Shown: positions 18,431 to 27,321, counted from the first letter of the stretch. The stretch is DNA of 64,000 nucleotides from Macrococcoides bohemicum (GCF_003259675.1 NZ_PZJG01000003.1:62001-126000), one strand, 5' to 3'. Notes: generated by a model not told the origin, from the sequence alone. Made by a program: numbers and translations.

Positions 18431-18461
18431 TCCCGCTACAAATTTGTAGCGGGATATTTTA
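18431..18461. terminator. Strong terminator between convergent genes
   Basis: Perfect 12-bp palindrome tcccgctacaaa / tttgtagcggga (18431-18454) followed by tatttt. Serves the CAP gene and the convergent aldA. Confidence 0.88.
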
Positions 18462-18473
18462 TTTTAAACGCTC

Positions 18474-19952
18474 TTATTTATAGATACCTTTTGCTGCATC
18501 AGAATAATCGATGTATAAGTTTTTAACTTGTTGATAGTGACGTAAAGTTTCTTTATACGTTTCACGACCGATACCTGATTTTTTGTAACCACCAAATGGT
18601 GATCCAGCCTGGATTTGGTTGTAAGTGTTAATCCAGATACGTCCTGTATCCATTTGATTAGCTACTTGTAACGCACGGTTAATGTTAGAAGTGAAGATAC
18701 CACCAGCTAAACCGTAGATTGAATCATTAGCTTTCTCAATTACTTCTTCTTGTGTTTTGAATTTAGAAACAACAACGACCGGTCCAAAGATTTCTTCTTG
18801 CACTAAACGAGATTTGTTGTCATCGAATTCAATAATTGTTGGTGGGAAGAAGAATCCTTTATCGCGTCCATTGTCCATTAAGCGTTCTCCACCAGTAACA
18901 ATGTTTAATCCTTCTTGTTTCGCAATTTCAATGTATTCTTCGATTTTATCGATTTGAGCTTGTCCAGTTTGAGAACCGTAGTGATTGTTTGGATCTAATG
19001 GATCACCTACATTGATTTTCTCAAAAGCTTCTTTTAATTTACCAACAAATTCATCATAGATGCCTTCTTGAACATAAAGTCTTGAACCAGCTGAACATAC
19101 TTCACCTTGGTTAAATAAAATACCTAATTGTGCACCTTCGATTGCTTGTTCGATATTAGCGTCATCAAAGATAATGTTCGCTGATTTACCACCTAACTCT
19201 AAAGTTGCTGGTACTAAACGTTCAGCTGCAGCTTTCGCTACACCGTATCCAACTTCAGTAGATCCTGTAAATGAAACTTTTGCAACGTCTTCATGATTGA
19301 AGATTGCATCTCCGGATTCTGAACCTTTACCACTTAATACGTTTAATACACCTTTAGGTAATACATCTTTGATTAACTCTGCTAAATGTAATAAAGAAAG
19401 TGGAGTAGATGATGAAGGCTGAATAACAACAGTGTTACCAGCAGCTAATGCAGGTGCTAGCTTCCAGGATGCAAGTAACATCGGGAAGTTCCATGCTACT
19501 ACTGCCCCAACGACACCGATAGGTTCATGACGAATAATACTTAATGTATTTTCAGCTAAGTCTTTACTCGTTCCTTCATCAGCCATGATTACGCCAGCAA
19601 AGTAGCGGAAGTGATCCGCAGCCATTGGAATATCAATATTAGCTGATTCACGGATTGCTTTACCTGAGTTTATAGATTCAATCATTGCTAAATCATCTTT
19701 ATTTTCATAAATAATATCTGCAATCTTATTTAATAAGGCAGCACGTTCTGTATTTGTTGAATATCTCCATGTTTTAAAAGCTTCACCAGCTGCTTTGACA
19801 GCTTTATCTACATCACCTGTAGTTGCTTTTGCTATCTTCGCTAATACTTCACCTGTTGCAGGACTCTTAACTTCTAACGTTTCATTGTTTTCTGCATCAA
19901 CAAATTCTCCGTTAATAAATAAACCATATTGTTCTTTTAATATGTTACTCAT
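18474..19952 (-). CDS. aldA: NAD(P)-dependent aldehyde dehydrogenase, AldA-like
   Basis: 492 residues from the ATG at 19952, set by taggagg upstream; the frame's earlier ATG includes the ribosome site. Class I aldehyde dehydrogenase: [12 protein letters not shown] near 230, [12 protein letters not shown] (catalytic Glu) near 255, and the nucleophile in [11 protein letters not shown] near 290. The protein resembles S. aureus AldA along its length as I recall it ([38 protein letters not shown]). It oxidises aldehydes to acids, the substrate being uncertain. Monocistronic and divergent from the NlpC/P60 gene. Confidence 0.9.
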   Translation of the reverse strand: MSNILKEQYGLFINGEFVDAENNETLEVKSPATGEVLAKIAKATTGDVDKAVKAAGEAFKTWRYSTNTERAALLNKIADIIYENKDDLAMIESINSGKAIRESANIDIPMAADHFRYFAGVIMADEGTSKDLAENTLSIIRHEPIGVVGAVVAWNFPMLLASWKLAPALAAGNTVVIQPSSSTPLSLLHLAELIKDVLPKGVLNVLSGKGSESGDAIFNHEDVAKVSFTGSTEVGYGVAKAAAERLVPATLELGGKSANIIFDDANIEQAIEGAQLGILFNQGEVCSAGSRLYVQEGIYDEFVGKLKEAFEKINVGDPLDPNNHYGSQTGQAQIDKIEEYIEIAKQEGLNIVTGGERLMDNGRDKGFFFPPTIIEFDDNKSRLVQEEIFGPVVVVSKFKTQEEVIEKANDSIYGLAGGIFTSNINRALQVANQMDTGRIWINTYNQIQAGSPFGGYKKSGIGRETYKETLRHYQQVKNLYIDYSDAAKGIYK

Positions 19953-19979
19953 GTTTTTTCCTCCTATATTTAACAATTA

Positions 19980-20334
19980 TTTTAATGATAGTGCTTACAT
20001 AATTATAAACGATAGTATTTAAATATTGCAAAAAATCAGTTTGTATATTGAAATCAATCTAATTAAACATCTTATTTATATTAAATTTTGTAATATTTAA
20101 ACACAAAAAACGATTTAATTTCAATACACAAATGTCTTTAAAGCTTGTCATATCGATGTTTTACGAATGTTACAACGTCTAAAGCAATTTTGTAACATTG
20201 TGTCATAAAACGTATAAGTTTTGTAACAAGTTTATTACAACGTACATTTTGATATTTTTCGGTGTTATGATTATTTCAAGAAGACGAACAGACAATCAAA
20301 CTTATAAAAGAAAATTCTGGAGGAAATATATATA
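19980..20334. other. Divergent promoter region with repeated TGTAAC/GTTACA elements
   Basis: About 380 bases between aldA and the NlpC/P60 gene. Four TGTAAC or complementary elements occur at about 20169, 20191, 20221 and 20235. WalR boxes in staphylococci (TGTWAH-N5-TGTWAH) control wall hydrolases, but no pair here has the exact spacing, so this is only suggestive. The ribosome site ctggagg precedes 20335. Confidence 0.35.
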
Positions 20335-20808
20335 ATGAAAAAATTATTATTAGCAGCAGTTACATCAGCATTAGTATTCACATCTGTACCAACGCATGAC
20401 GCAGACGCAGCAACTAAAAAGACAACAACTTATAAATATAAAAAAAATAAAAAGCATAAAAAATATAATTCATATAATGTAGCATCAGTAGCACGTTCTA
20501 TCGCAGCAAACAGAGTATACGTATACGGAGCAAACAATCGTTACGCAGTAGATTGTTCAGCATTTGCACAACAAGTTATGCGTGCTATGGGGAAATCAAT
20601 CCCTCGTACAACTTATGCACAAATGGCAGCAGGTAAACGTGTTTACAATCCGAGACCTGGTGATTTAGTATACTTCAACGGTGGAAGCCACGTAGGTGTT
20701 TATATTGGTAACGGACGTATGGTAGATGCTTTAAACCCAAGAGCTGGTGTTGGTGAGCGTTCAATTAAATACTTTTACGGTACAGTTACTGGATATTACA
20801 GATTCTAA
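20335..20808 (+). CDS. Secreted NlpC/P60 peptidoglycan endopeptidase
   Basis: 157 residues. Sec signal peptide (about 1-27, ending DADAA), a Lys-rich spacer (KKTTTYKYKKNKKHKKY), then an NlpC/P60 domain (about 48-157). Catalytic Cys in YAVDCSAFAQQ, His in GGSHVGVYIG, and a third polar residue just after in VDALNP. Such enzymes cut stem-peptide bonds in the cell wall. The basic spacer may bind wall polymers. The catalytic domain is closely related to that of 22101, so the two arose by duplication. Own promoter region and terminator. Confidence 0.88.
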   Translation: MKKLLLAAVTSALVFTSVPTHDADAATKKTTTYKYKKNKKHKKYNSYNVASVARSIAANRVYVYGANNRYAVDCSAFAQQVMRAMGKSIPRTTYAQMAAGKRVYNPRPGDLVYFNGGSHVGVYIGNGRMVDALNPRAGVGERSIKYFYGTVTGYYRF

Positions 20809-20822
20809 TAACTTATATACAA

Positions 20823-20852
20823 AATACATCACGTAATGTGGTGTATTTTTTT
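20823..20852 (+). terminator. Terminator after the first NlpC/P60 gene
   Basis: Stem aatacatcac / gtggtgtatt (20823-20847, one G-T pair) and eight or more T. Confidence 0.85.
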
Positions 20853-20900
20853 TGTTATATAAAATTATTGCATTATAATAGAAGGAAAGGAGATTTAACA

Positions 20901-21167
20901 ATGATTTTAAATTATTTAATGTACATATTAATGTTAGCAATGGGGGGATATTTAATTTATCTCAGTAAACAAATCGCTAATGCAAATGTAAATACGAAAT
21001 ACAAAAAAGAGAATTATAGAAAATTATATTTATATATGGGATATACATTTATAATATTTGCAATCATTTCATGTATTACCCGTATGACAGCACCACAATA
21101 TGAATTTATTATGCCCTTCTCAATGATTATTATATTAGTTGTACTAAATAAAAAGTATAAGAAGTAA
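20901..21167 (+). CDS. Small membrane protein, 88 residues
   Basis: From ATG 20901 behind aaaggag; the longer frame from 20838 starts inside the upstream terminator. Three hydrophobic helices (about 3-22, 46-64, 70-84) with basic loops. Not recognised. It ends four bases before the GNAT gene at 21172, so the two are probably co-transcribed. Confidence 0.65.
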   Translation: MILNYLMYILMLAMGGYLIYLSKQIANANVNTKYKKENYRKLYLYMGYTFIIFAIISCITRMTAPQYEFIMPFSMIIILVVLNKKYKK

Positions 21168-21171
21168 TCAT

Positions 21172-21675
21172 ATGCATATTAGACAGGCTACTTTACAAGA
21201 TTTAAAAGAAATCATGTGCACAACAGAACTTGCCTTTGAAAATGAACCGACGAGAGATAATCAGGAACATACATTGGTAGAAGAATTAATGCGATCAGAT
21301 AGTTATATTACAGAATTAACATTAGTAGCAACAATTGATAATAAGATTGTAGGACATATTTTGTATTCAAAAATAAAAATAGATGGATATGATGGTTTTG
21401 CGATGGCACCATTATCTGTGCATCCCGATTATCAAAAACAAGTGATAGGTACCGCGTTAATGCATTATACCTTGTCAATGATCCAATTATCAGTTCCAGT
21501 TGTTATATTAGGTCATCCAAGTTATTACACTAAATTTGGATTTGTAAAAACATCAACATATAATATTAAAGCCCCATTTGAAGTGCCTGATGATGTATTT
21601 TTGGTACGAGCATCAGATGAAGTTAAAGAAAAAGGGATTCAGGGGACAGTTATTTATTCGGAAGTATTTCAGTAA
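21172..21675 (+). CDS. GNAT-family N-acetyltransferase, YhbS-like
   Basis: 167 residues, ATG 21172, no strong ribosome site of its own, consistent with translational coupling to the membrane gene four bases upstream. GNAT fold: IVGHILYSK, MAPLSVHPDYQKQVIGTALMHY (about 82-104; the usual G-x-G/A loop reads Q-V-I-G-T-A), and VILGHPSYYTKFGF, which is characteristic of YhbS-type members. Substrate unknown. Confidence 0.85.
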   Translation: MHIRQATLQDLKEIMCTTELAFENEPTRDNQEHTLVEELMRSDSYITELTLVATIDNKIVGHILYSKIKIDGYDGFAMAPLSVHPDYQKQVIGTALMHYTLSMIQLSVPVVILGHPSYYTKFGFVKTSTYNIKAPFEVPDDVFLVRASDEVKEKGIQGTVIYSEVFQ

Positions 21676-21755
21676 ATATAATAAAACATAATCAATTTTG
21701 CACTAAATAATTATGATCTGGAATAGTAAAAAAAGTAATACCACTAAAAAAGTAT

Positions 21756-21795
21756 AAAAGCGCACTGTAACAACTATGTTACAGTGCGCTTTTTT
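21756..21795 (+). terminator. Strong terminator
   Basis: Seventeen-pair perfect stem aaaagcgcactgtaaca / tgttacagtgcgctttt around loop acta, T run after. Confidence 0.92.
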
Positions 21796-22100
21796 GAATT
21801 AAAGTTTCGTAATATTCTTGGATAATGTTTACAAATTCTATATTAAAAAAACTTCTCTCTATACTATAGGTATGGGATTTCTGACAAAATTACTAATATT
21901 ACAGCGTTTGAAAAAATATATCACTTCGTTAACAAAACATTTACATCACACTTTTTCATGTTTATCCATGTTATAGTTGGACATGTGATTACGACGACTT
22001 GAAATTATGTATCGATATCGAGTTCGACAAAATTGCAAGCGAAATAATTAAATTAAATACTATACTAATATATAAACAATTCTTGGAGGAATTAAACATT
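21796..22100 (+). other. Long leader/promoter region of the second NlpC/P60 gene
   Basis: About 300 bases without a gene. Contains atattacag, gttaacaaaac and acatttacatc elements reminiscent of, but not matching, WalR boxes, and AT-rich promoter-like stretches such as actatact (about 22063-22070). An in-frame ATG at 21999 has no ribosome site. No promoter can be fixed with confidence. Confidence 0.3.
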
Positions 22101-22808
22101 ATGAAAAAAACTTTCTTAACTTTAACGACAGCAGCAACAGTAGCAACATTAGTACCAACAAACTCAGCAGATGCAGCAGCAGAACTAAGAACTGATATCT
22201 ATACAACATCAACATATTCAGCACCAGTTCAAGCATCAACATATTCAGCACCAGTTCAAGCATCAACATATTCAGCACCAGTTCAAGCATCAACATATTC
22301 AGCACCAACAAATACTTACCATGCATCAGTTGCACAAACTTCAACATCAAATAATACTTTTAATACTTATAATACTTATAACACAAATAATACAACTTCA
22401 AACATTTCTAATAACGCAGTAACTGAAAGTACACGTGTTGTACAAAAAGCACCAACTTCAGTGGCTGTAAATAATGATGTAGCTTCAGTAGCATTATCAA
22501 TTGCAGCAGGAAAATCATATGTATATGGGGCAAACTCAGCAACAGCAGTTGACTGTTCATCATTTGCGCAACAAGTATTAGCAGCGATGGGTAAATCAAT
22601 TCCACGTACAACTTATGCTCAAGCAGCAGCTGGTACACAAGTATCAGCACCGCAACCAGGTGACTTAGTATTCTTTAACAACTACAGTCACGTAGGTGTT
22701 TATATCGGTGGCGGACAAATGGTTGATGCGTTAAACCCATCAGCAGGAATCGGCCAACGTTCAGTATCATTCATCTCTGGATCAGTTGATGGATATTACA
22801 GATTCTAA
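22101..22808 (+). CDS. Secreted NlpC/P60 endopeptidase with STYSAPVQA repeats
   Basis: 235 residues from ATG 22101 after cttggagga. Sec signal peptide ending near ADAAA (about 26). A Ser/Thr/Ala/Pro region carries three full and one partial copies of the nonapeptide STYSAPVQA (about 37-69), then an Asn/Thr-rich linker, then an NlpC/P60 domain (about 125-235): Cys in AVDCSSFAQQ, His in NYSHVGVYIG, and VDALNP. The domain is very close to 20335, but the basic spacer there is replaced by the repeat and linker. Wall hydrolase with a flexible surface stalk is my inference. Confidence 0.9.
   Translation: MKKTFLTLTTAATVATLVPTNSADAAAELRTDIYTTSTYSAPVQASTYSAPVQASTYSAPVQASTYSAPTNTYHASVAQTSTSNNTFNTYNTYNTNNTTSNISNNAVTESTRVVQKAPTSVAVNNDVASVALSIAAGKSYVYGANSATAVDCSSFAQQVLAAMGKSIPRTTYAQAAAGTQVSAPQPGDLVFFNNYSHVGVYIGGGQMVDALNPSAGIGQRSVSFISGSVDGYYRF
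22209..22307 (+). repeat. 27-bp coding tandem repeat
   Basis: Units start at 22209, 22236 and 22263, with a partial fourth at 22290; the unit begins tcaacatattcagcaccag and the copies are nearly identical at DNA level, so copy number can change in frame by slippage. Confidence 0.9.
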
Positions 22809-22835
22809 TTAGAACTTAATATTAATTTCTATTAT

Positions 22836-22869
22836 CTCTCACTTGAATATTAGTGAGGGATATTTTTTT
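22836..22869 (+). terminator. Terminator after the second NlpC/P60 gene
   Basis: Stem ctctcact (22836-22843) / agtgaggg (22852-22859), one G-T pair, then seven T. Confidence 0.8.
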
Positions 22870-22880
22870 GGGGGGAATTT

Positions 22881-22943
22881 GTGTAAAGATATCTTTACAC
22901 TTGATGTTAATTATTGTATATTATCTGTAAAGATATATTTACA
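22881..22943 (+). promoter_or_regulatory. Promoter flanked by twin palindromic operators
   Basis: Operator 1 is a perfect 20-bp palindrome gtgtaaagatatctttacac (22881-22900). Operator 2, tgtaaagatatatttaca (22926-22943), is the same motif with one changed pair. Between them lie -35 TTTACA (22894-22899, inside operator 1), a 17-base spacer and -10 TATATT (22917-22922). A protein on either site would block transcription of the 22966-24051 operon; the XRE regulator encoded in it is the natural candidate. Confidence 0.75.
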
Positions 22944-22965
22944 CTTTTAACAAAGGGGGATTATT

Positions 22966-23394
22966 ATGATTGCCAAAAATTTAACGAGAAAAAAGCAAAT
23001 TAGAAATTCACTGATAGCTTGTTTAGGAATATTAATGAGTAATTATTATATTAATTATTTTATGTATCCAGAAAAATTGTATGATATAAATGCTTATATG
23101 CCAATGTTTATAGGAGCATTAACAGGAACTATTATTGTCTACTTCATATCAAAAAAGAAACACCCGGGAAACTTGAATACTAAAGTTACGGATGAGCGAG
23201 ATGAAATGTTATCAAAGGAATATAATACATTAGTATTTCCTTTTCTATTTTTATACTTACCATGTATATTTATGTTGTTAGCATTACCATTTAAAATTGA
23301 AAGCATATCTTTTTTTCAACTTTCGATTGTATGGTGGATTTTATTAATGATTTACGCAATCGGATATACTATTTTTCATAAAATTAACTCGTAA
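22966..23394 (+). CDS. Four-helix membrane protein of an XRE-controlled operon
   Basis: 142 residues from ATG 22966 behind aaaggggg. Hydrophobic segments near 15-32, 44-60, 88-106 and 115-136; a soluble loop HPGNLNTKVTDERDEMLSKEYN sits in the middle. The TDERDE element and topology recall DUF2178-type membrane proteins that often lie beside small XRE regulators, but I am not certain of the family. Its paralogue is the broken gene at 23626. First gene of the operon behind twin operators. Confidence 0.75.
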   Translation: MIAKNLTRKKQIRNSLIACLGILMSNYYINYFMYPEKLYDINAYMPMFIGALTGTIIVYFISKKKHPGNLNTKVTDERDEMLSKEYNTLVFPFLFLYLPCIFMLLALPFKIESISFFQLSIVWWILLMIYAIGYTIFHKINS

Positions 23395-23414
23395 AATAAG
23401 TATTATCTAAGTAG

Positions 23415-23624
23415 GTGATCACCATCGTTATCAATTATATTAAAGAACATCGGACGTCACGTAATATTTCTCAGGTTCAAATGGCCAAGGATCTAGATAT
23501 TACACGCCAAACGATTAACGCAATAGAAAACCATAAATATAACCCAAGTTTAGAACTTGCTTTAAAGCTTATGCAGTACTTCGATGTACCAATTGATGCG
23601 CTATTTAAACTGGAGGAGGAATAA
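23415..23624 (+). CDS. Small XRE (Cro/CI-type) regulator, probable autoregulator
   Basis: About 69 residues. HTH: NISQVQMAKDLDITRQTINAIE (about 17-38), then YNPSLELALKLMQYFDVPID, the usual small YozG-like XRE protein. The start is uncertain: GTG 23415 lies inside the ribosome site aggtgat (23413-23419), while the codon at the right distance is ATC 23424, where homologues would be expected to have ATG. It sits between two paralogous membrane proteins and one base before the next start. I infer that it binds the twin palindromes at 22881-22943. Confidence 0.8.
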   Translation: MITIVINYIKEHRTSRNISQVQMAKDLDITRQTINAIENHKYNPSLELALKLMQYFDVPIDALFKLEEE

Positions 23625-23625
23625 A

Positions 23626-24051
23626 ATGAAAAAAGGTATCACACTTCGTAAACAGATTCATTATTTTCTTTTGTATCTTGTAATATTGGTACTTACAACG
23701 ATGTTCATCAACTATTTCAAAAGACCAGATCAATTATATAATATAGAACAATATTGGCCGTCACTTTTAGGAGCTATAATTGGATGGGGTGTCATGTTTT
23801 ATATTCAGTATAAGAAGAACCCTGGTGGGCTGGACATTAAGATTACTGATGAGAGGGACGAATTAATTGCAAATCAATATAATTAGATAATGCTGTCTAT
23901 ATTATTATTTTATGTACCAAGCGCATTTATTTTATACGCTATTGCAATGGAGATAGAAAAGTTTTCGGTCATGTCATGTTCAATCGTTTTATGCTTGGTA
24001 TTTTTCGTTTATGGGATAGGTTTTTTATTATATAAGAACGCAAAGTCTTAA
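23626..24051 (+). pseudogene. Membrane protein paralogue of 22966, interrupted by in-frame TAG
   Basis: ATG 23626 after tggaggagg. The first 86 codons match the 22966 protein (KNPGGLDIKITDERDELIANQYN against HPGNLNTKVTDERDEMLSKEYN). Then TAG at 23884-23886 stops the frame, but reading on in the same frame gives 54 more residues with two membrane helices and a normal TAA at 24049-24051. The total, 141 codons, equals the length of the intact paralogue almost exactly. A single nonsense substitution explains it. A two-helix truncated product could still be made. Confidence 0.85.
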
Positions 24052-24063
24052 ATTGGAGAAAAT

Positions 24064-24155
24064 CAAGTCCGATATCTGACTTAAATCGGACAAGACGCAC
24101 ACCATAATCGCATAAATTCAAAAAACAAGTCCGATATGCTCAAATTATCGGACTT
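24064..24155. repeat. Two-copy hairpin array, TCCGAT family, 62-bp period
   Basis: Hairpins caagtccgatatctgactta..atcggacaag (core 24068) and aagtccgata..tatcggactt (core 24130), exactly 62 bases apart. The spacer (acgcacaccataatcgc..) is unlike that of the same family at 57766. The last copy runs into tttttct and could terminate transcription. Confidence 0.8.
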
Positions 24156-24226
24156 TTTCTATTTAACCTTTATTATTTTCCTTCCTTATAATACAATCAA
24201 ATAAACATATAAAGGGGTTGAGGTGT

Positions 24227-24688
24227 ATGTGGCATTATAAATTTTTCGAAGAGCTTAAATCTTTGGAGATTTACAAGATATATAAACTTAGAGTGGATAC
24301 TTTTATCGTAGAGCAGCAGTGCTATTATGAAGAAATCGATGAGAAGGATTTAAATTGTGTACATATATATAAAGAAGTAGAAGGTGTGATTGCTGCATAC
24401 GCGCGTATTATTCCTGAAGCGGATACGGTGCATATTGGTCGTGTTATCGTGCATCCTGATTTCCGTGGTATGGGTCTTGCTAAAGAATTGATGGATCAGG
24501 CGTTACAATATATTGATACACATCATCATTATTTAAATTTACACCTGCAAGGTCAGGCACATTTAGAAAGATTTTACGGTAGTTTTGGGTTTAATACAGT
24601 ATCTGACGTTTATTTTGTAGATTTAATTCCACATGTTGATATGGAGCGTCCTGCTTTTGGTTCGAACTCACCGTTAAAAGGAGCGTAA
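24227..24688 (+). CDS. ElaA-type GNAT acetyltransferase
   Basis: 153 residues from ATG 24227, with aagggg nine bases upstream; the earlier in-frame TTG is poorly placed. ElaA-like features: LYKLRVDTFIVEQQC-type N-terminus (here YKLRVDTFIVEQQCYYEEID), IGRVIVHPDFRGMGLAKELM with the acetyl-CoA loop (about 78-98), and LHLQGQAHLERFYGSFGF. Substrate unknown. One base separates it from ogt, so they form an operon. Confidence 0.87.
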   Translation: MWHYKFFEELKSLEIYKIYKLRVDTFIVEQQCYYEEIDEKDLNCVHIYKEVEGVIAAYARIIPEADTVHIGRVIVHPDFRGMGLAKELMDQALQYIDTHHHYLNLHLQGQAHLERFYGSFGFNTVSDVYFVDLIPHVDMERPAFGSNSPLKGA

Positions 24689-24689
24689 T

Positions 24690-25205
24690 ATGAATATTTA
24701 TATTAGTCAGTTTGATATTAATGAACGCGGTTTCGTATTAGCATCAAGCGACTTAGGTGTTATCTTCTTTGCAAATGATGATACGACAGAATATGTTGAT
24801 CATCATATCAAGCGATTTATTTCTGATGCAGAACGTATTACTGGTTACCCTGCTGATGAGAAGAATAGCGAATATATAAGAGATATTGAAAGATATTTTC
24901 GCGATAAGTTAAAGACCTTTAACTGGCCGCTTGATTTACACGGTACTGACTTCCAGAAATCAATCTGGGATGCACTTTTAAAAATACCTTTTGGTGAATC
25001 AAGAAGTTATAGTGATATTAGTGAAATGATCGATAACCCAAAAGCGATTCGTGCTGTCGGTGGTGCGATCGGTGCAAATCCTGTTATGATTGTAGTACCA
25101 TGTCATCGTGTAATCGGAAAGCGTGGAAAGCTCACTGGTTTCAGCGGGGGTTTAGATATGAAGATAGAATTATTGGTTATAGAAGGTATACCATATGTTA
25201 ATTAA
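24690..25205 (+). CDS. ogt: Methylated-DNA-protein-cysteine methyltransferase
   Basis: 171 residues, ATG 24690 immediately after the GNAT stop. Suicide repair protein that removes alkyl groups from O6-guanine onto its own cysteine. The active site PCHRVIG is near residue 138, with the helix-turn-helix arginine region [30 protein letters not shown] before it and GFSGGLDMK after. The N-terminal domain is short, as in single-function Ogt. Sits in a GNAT-ogt-yjdM-DUF418 run. Confidence 0.93.
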   Translation: MNIYISQFDINERGFVLASSDLGVIFFANDDTTEYVDHHIKRFISDAERITGYPADEKNSEYIRDIERYFRDKLKTFNWPLDLHGTDFQKSIWDALLKIPFGESRSYSDISEMIDNPKAIRAVGGAIGANPVMIVVPCHRVIGKRGKLTGFSGGLDMKIELLVIEGIPYVN

Positions 25206-25219
25206 TAGGAGGAAATATA

Positions 25220-25561
25220 ATGAGTTTACCAAATTGTCCGAAATGTGGTTCAGAATATACATATGAGGATGGCTTAAATTATGTATGCCCAATGTGTGCA
25301 CATGAATGGTCGATTAATCCTGAAGTTGAAGAGGAAGCGGTTATTAAGGATAGTGTAGGAAATATTTTAAATGACGGTGACAGTGCTACTATTATAAAAG
25401 ATTTAAAGGTTAAAGGGACTTCATCAGTGATTAAGAAAGGTACAAAAGTTAAGAACATCCGTATTATCGAACCGGAAAATGGTCATGATATCGACGGTAA
25501 AGTGGATGGCTTCGGTCAGTTAAACTTAAAAAGTGAAGTTGTGAAAAAGTTAAATGAATAA
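25220..25561 (+). CDS. yjdM: YjdM/PhnA-family zinc ribbon protein
   Basis: 113 residues behind taggagg. N-terminal zinc ribbon [21 protein letters not shown] (cysteines near 6, 9, 25 and 28), then the conserved [37 protein letters not shown] block of the PhnA family. Once named for phosphonate use, but its actual function is unknown. Overlaps the DUF418 gene by eight bases. Confidence 0.92.
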   Translation: MSLPNCPKCGSEYTYEDGLNYVCPMCAHEWSINPEVEEEAVIKDSVGNILNDGDSATIIKDLKVKGTSSVIKKGTKVKNIRIIEPENGHDIDGKVDGFGQLNLKSEVVKKLNE

Positions 25562-26696
25562 ACGTATCGATAGCATTGATATACTTCGCGGTATGAGTAT
25601 TATCGGGATATTATTTATGAATATCGTAGGATTCCATATGAATGAAGTTTATACAGATCCTTTAGTGTATTTTAATTCAACACTTGATCAGTGGTTATAT
25701 AAGTTAAATATTATTTTTATTCATAACTCATTTTATCCGATATTCGCATTTTTATTTGGTTTCGGTTTAGCGATAATGGCTGAGAATATTAAAGGTCGTG
25801 GTGGTAACTTTATTCCAGTGTTGTATAGAAGGATGGCTGCATTACTCGTATTTGGACTTTTACATGGTTTCTTCTTATTTTATGGGGATATTTTAAATGT
25901 ATATGCTGTCATTGGATTCGTTGCAATAGTATTTTTATTGTTTCCAAATAGTATTACGCTCATCGCAGCAATAATATTAATTGTATTGAATATGATGAGA
26001 GCATTACCGAGTATGTTTGCGATATTTATGCAGCCGGATTTCTTCGGTAAAGAACTCGTGAGTTTTGAAACTTCGCAAAATGAATGGATAAAAGTGATGT
26101 CGAGCGGTAACTTGAGCAAGATTATTCAATATAATAGTGATTTCTTTTATCAGGGGTTTGCAATCATAAATCCTGGTACAACATTGAGTTATTTCTTAAC
26201 GATTATGCCTTTTATATTGTTAGGAATGTATGTGAAACGTGCGAATCTACTGAAGGAAATTACTGAACATAAAGTTACGATGTTCGTGATTTCGATCGTC
26301 TTTGCATTTGTTGGCATTACTTTGAAATATTTAATGATTGCTTATGAGATCAATGCAATGGCTTCTTATGATTTTATTTATTATGGCGGGGTATTGTTAT
26401 CTATAAGCTATATTATATGGGTCACATTACTATGCGAATATCCAGCAATAAAGAAATTATTTGAGCCATTTCAACGTATGGGTAAAATGAGCTTTACATT
26501 ATATATTATGCAGAGTTTATTAATGTTCATCGTATTTTATGTATTTAGACAATATGGTCAATTATCAATTGCACACGTATATCTAGTTGCACTTGCAATC
26601 GTATTGTTCCAGATGATTTTTACAAATATTTATTTTAAAAAGTTTAAACAGGGCCCTCTCGAATGGATATGGCGCAAGATTACCTATTTGAAATAA
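25554..26696 (+). CDS. DUF418-family membrane protein, YeiB-like
   Basis: 380 residues, start ATG 25554 overlapping the end of yjdM, indicating translational coupling. About ten membrane helices. N-terminal [20 protein letters not shown] is the acyltransferase-3-like opening of DUF418 proteins, and the C-terminal half has [16 protein letters not shown] and [14 protein letters not shown], the hallmark of the DUF418 domain. Possibly moves or modifies an envelope component; function is not known. Confidence 0.88.
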   Translation: MNKRIDSIDILRGMSIIGILFMNIVGFHMNEVYTDPLVYFNSTLDQWLYKLNIIFIHNSFYPIFAFLFGFGLAIMAENIKGRGGNFIPVLYRRMAALLVFGLLHGFFLFYGDILNVYAVIGFVAIVFLLFPNSITLIAAIILIVLNMMRALPSMFAIFMQPDFFGKELVSFETSQNEWIKVMSSGNLSKIIQYNSDFFYQGFAIINPGTTLSYFLTIMPFILLGMYVKRANLLKEITEHKVTMFVISIVFAFVGITLKYLMIAYEINAMASYDFIYYGGVLLSISYIIWVTLLCEYPAIKKLFEPFQRMGKMSFTLYIMQSLLMFIVFYVFRQYGQLSIAHVYLVALAIVLFQMIFTNIYFKKFKQGPLEWIWRKITYLK

Positions 26697-26785
26697 TGTC
26701 ATTTTGCAATCAATTTTTAAAATAGGAATTTACTCGTATCTATGTTACAATAACATGGCTATTCAATCATGAGGAGGTGCATCAA

Positions 26786-27289
26786 ATGCACGTAGAATTA
26801 CAGGAAAAAATAGAATATTACGTGTTAAGTGGAGATTTTGAATCTGCTAAAGCATTGATGCAATCAACTGACTTTATGATGTTTGAAGAAGCATTTATAA
26901 GTGCATGTCATGATAGTGAATCTGTGATGTATTATACGTTTATATTAGAATGTATGAAAGATACAGAAACAGTGGAACTACACGATTTAGCTTTCTTGTT
27001 ATTAGTTTATCCTTTAAGCGAAGTAAACGGCGCATTTAACAGTGCATATTATCATGCAATGCGTTCTGTTGAAATGACCGATAGCAATGAAGTGAAAAGT
27101 TTATTACAATTATTATTCTTATACGCAGTTCCAGAGCCTGTAATTACAGATAAAGAAGCATTTGATACAGCGAAACAAATATTAAAGCTTGATCCTAAAA
27201 ATCAAGTGGCAAGAAATATGTTAAAACAGACTGCTAAGAAGTTAGATAAAGTAGTCGTTGACTTTAATCAAATATCAAAGAAAGCGTAA
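26786..27289 (+). CDS. Uncharacterised helical (TPR-like) cytoplasmic protein
   Basis: 167 residues from ATG 26786 with gaggaggtg directly upstream; a GTG at 26777 lies in that site. All-helical, acidic, with a last stretch DTAKQILKLDPKNQVARNMLKQTAKKL that reads like a TPR repeat. No signal, no cysteine cluster. I recall similar hypothetical proteins in staphylococci but no function. Stop codon lies within its terminator. Confidence 0.72.
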   Translation: MHVELQEKIEYYVLSGDFESAKALMQSTDFMMFEEAFISACHDSESVMYYTFILECMKDTETVELHDLAFLLLVYPLSEVNGAFNSAYYHAMRSVEMTDSNEVKSLLQLLFLYAVPEPVITDKEAFDTAKQILKLDPKNQVARNMLKQTAKKLDKVVVDFNQISKKA

Positions 27290-27310
27290 TGACTTAAGTC
27301 ATTACGTTTT
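27286..27310 (+). terminator. Terminator overlapping the stop codon
   Basis: Perfect 10-bp palindrome gtaatgactt / aagtcattac (27286-27305) then gtttttg. Confidence 0.85.
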
Positions 27311-27321
27311 TGCTTTGTCTA

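Noticed and set aside
20160-20245. WalR boxes before the first NlpC/P60 gene
   Set aside because: TGTAAC-like elements recur, but no pair fits TGTWAH-N5-TGTWAH exactly, so I list only an unnamed regulatory region.
22099-22350. Reverse ORF rich in Leu/Met opposite the NlpC/P60 repeats
   Set aside because: A shadow of the STYSAPVQA repeat region with repeated MLMLELVLN; no ribosome site or family resemblance.
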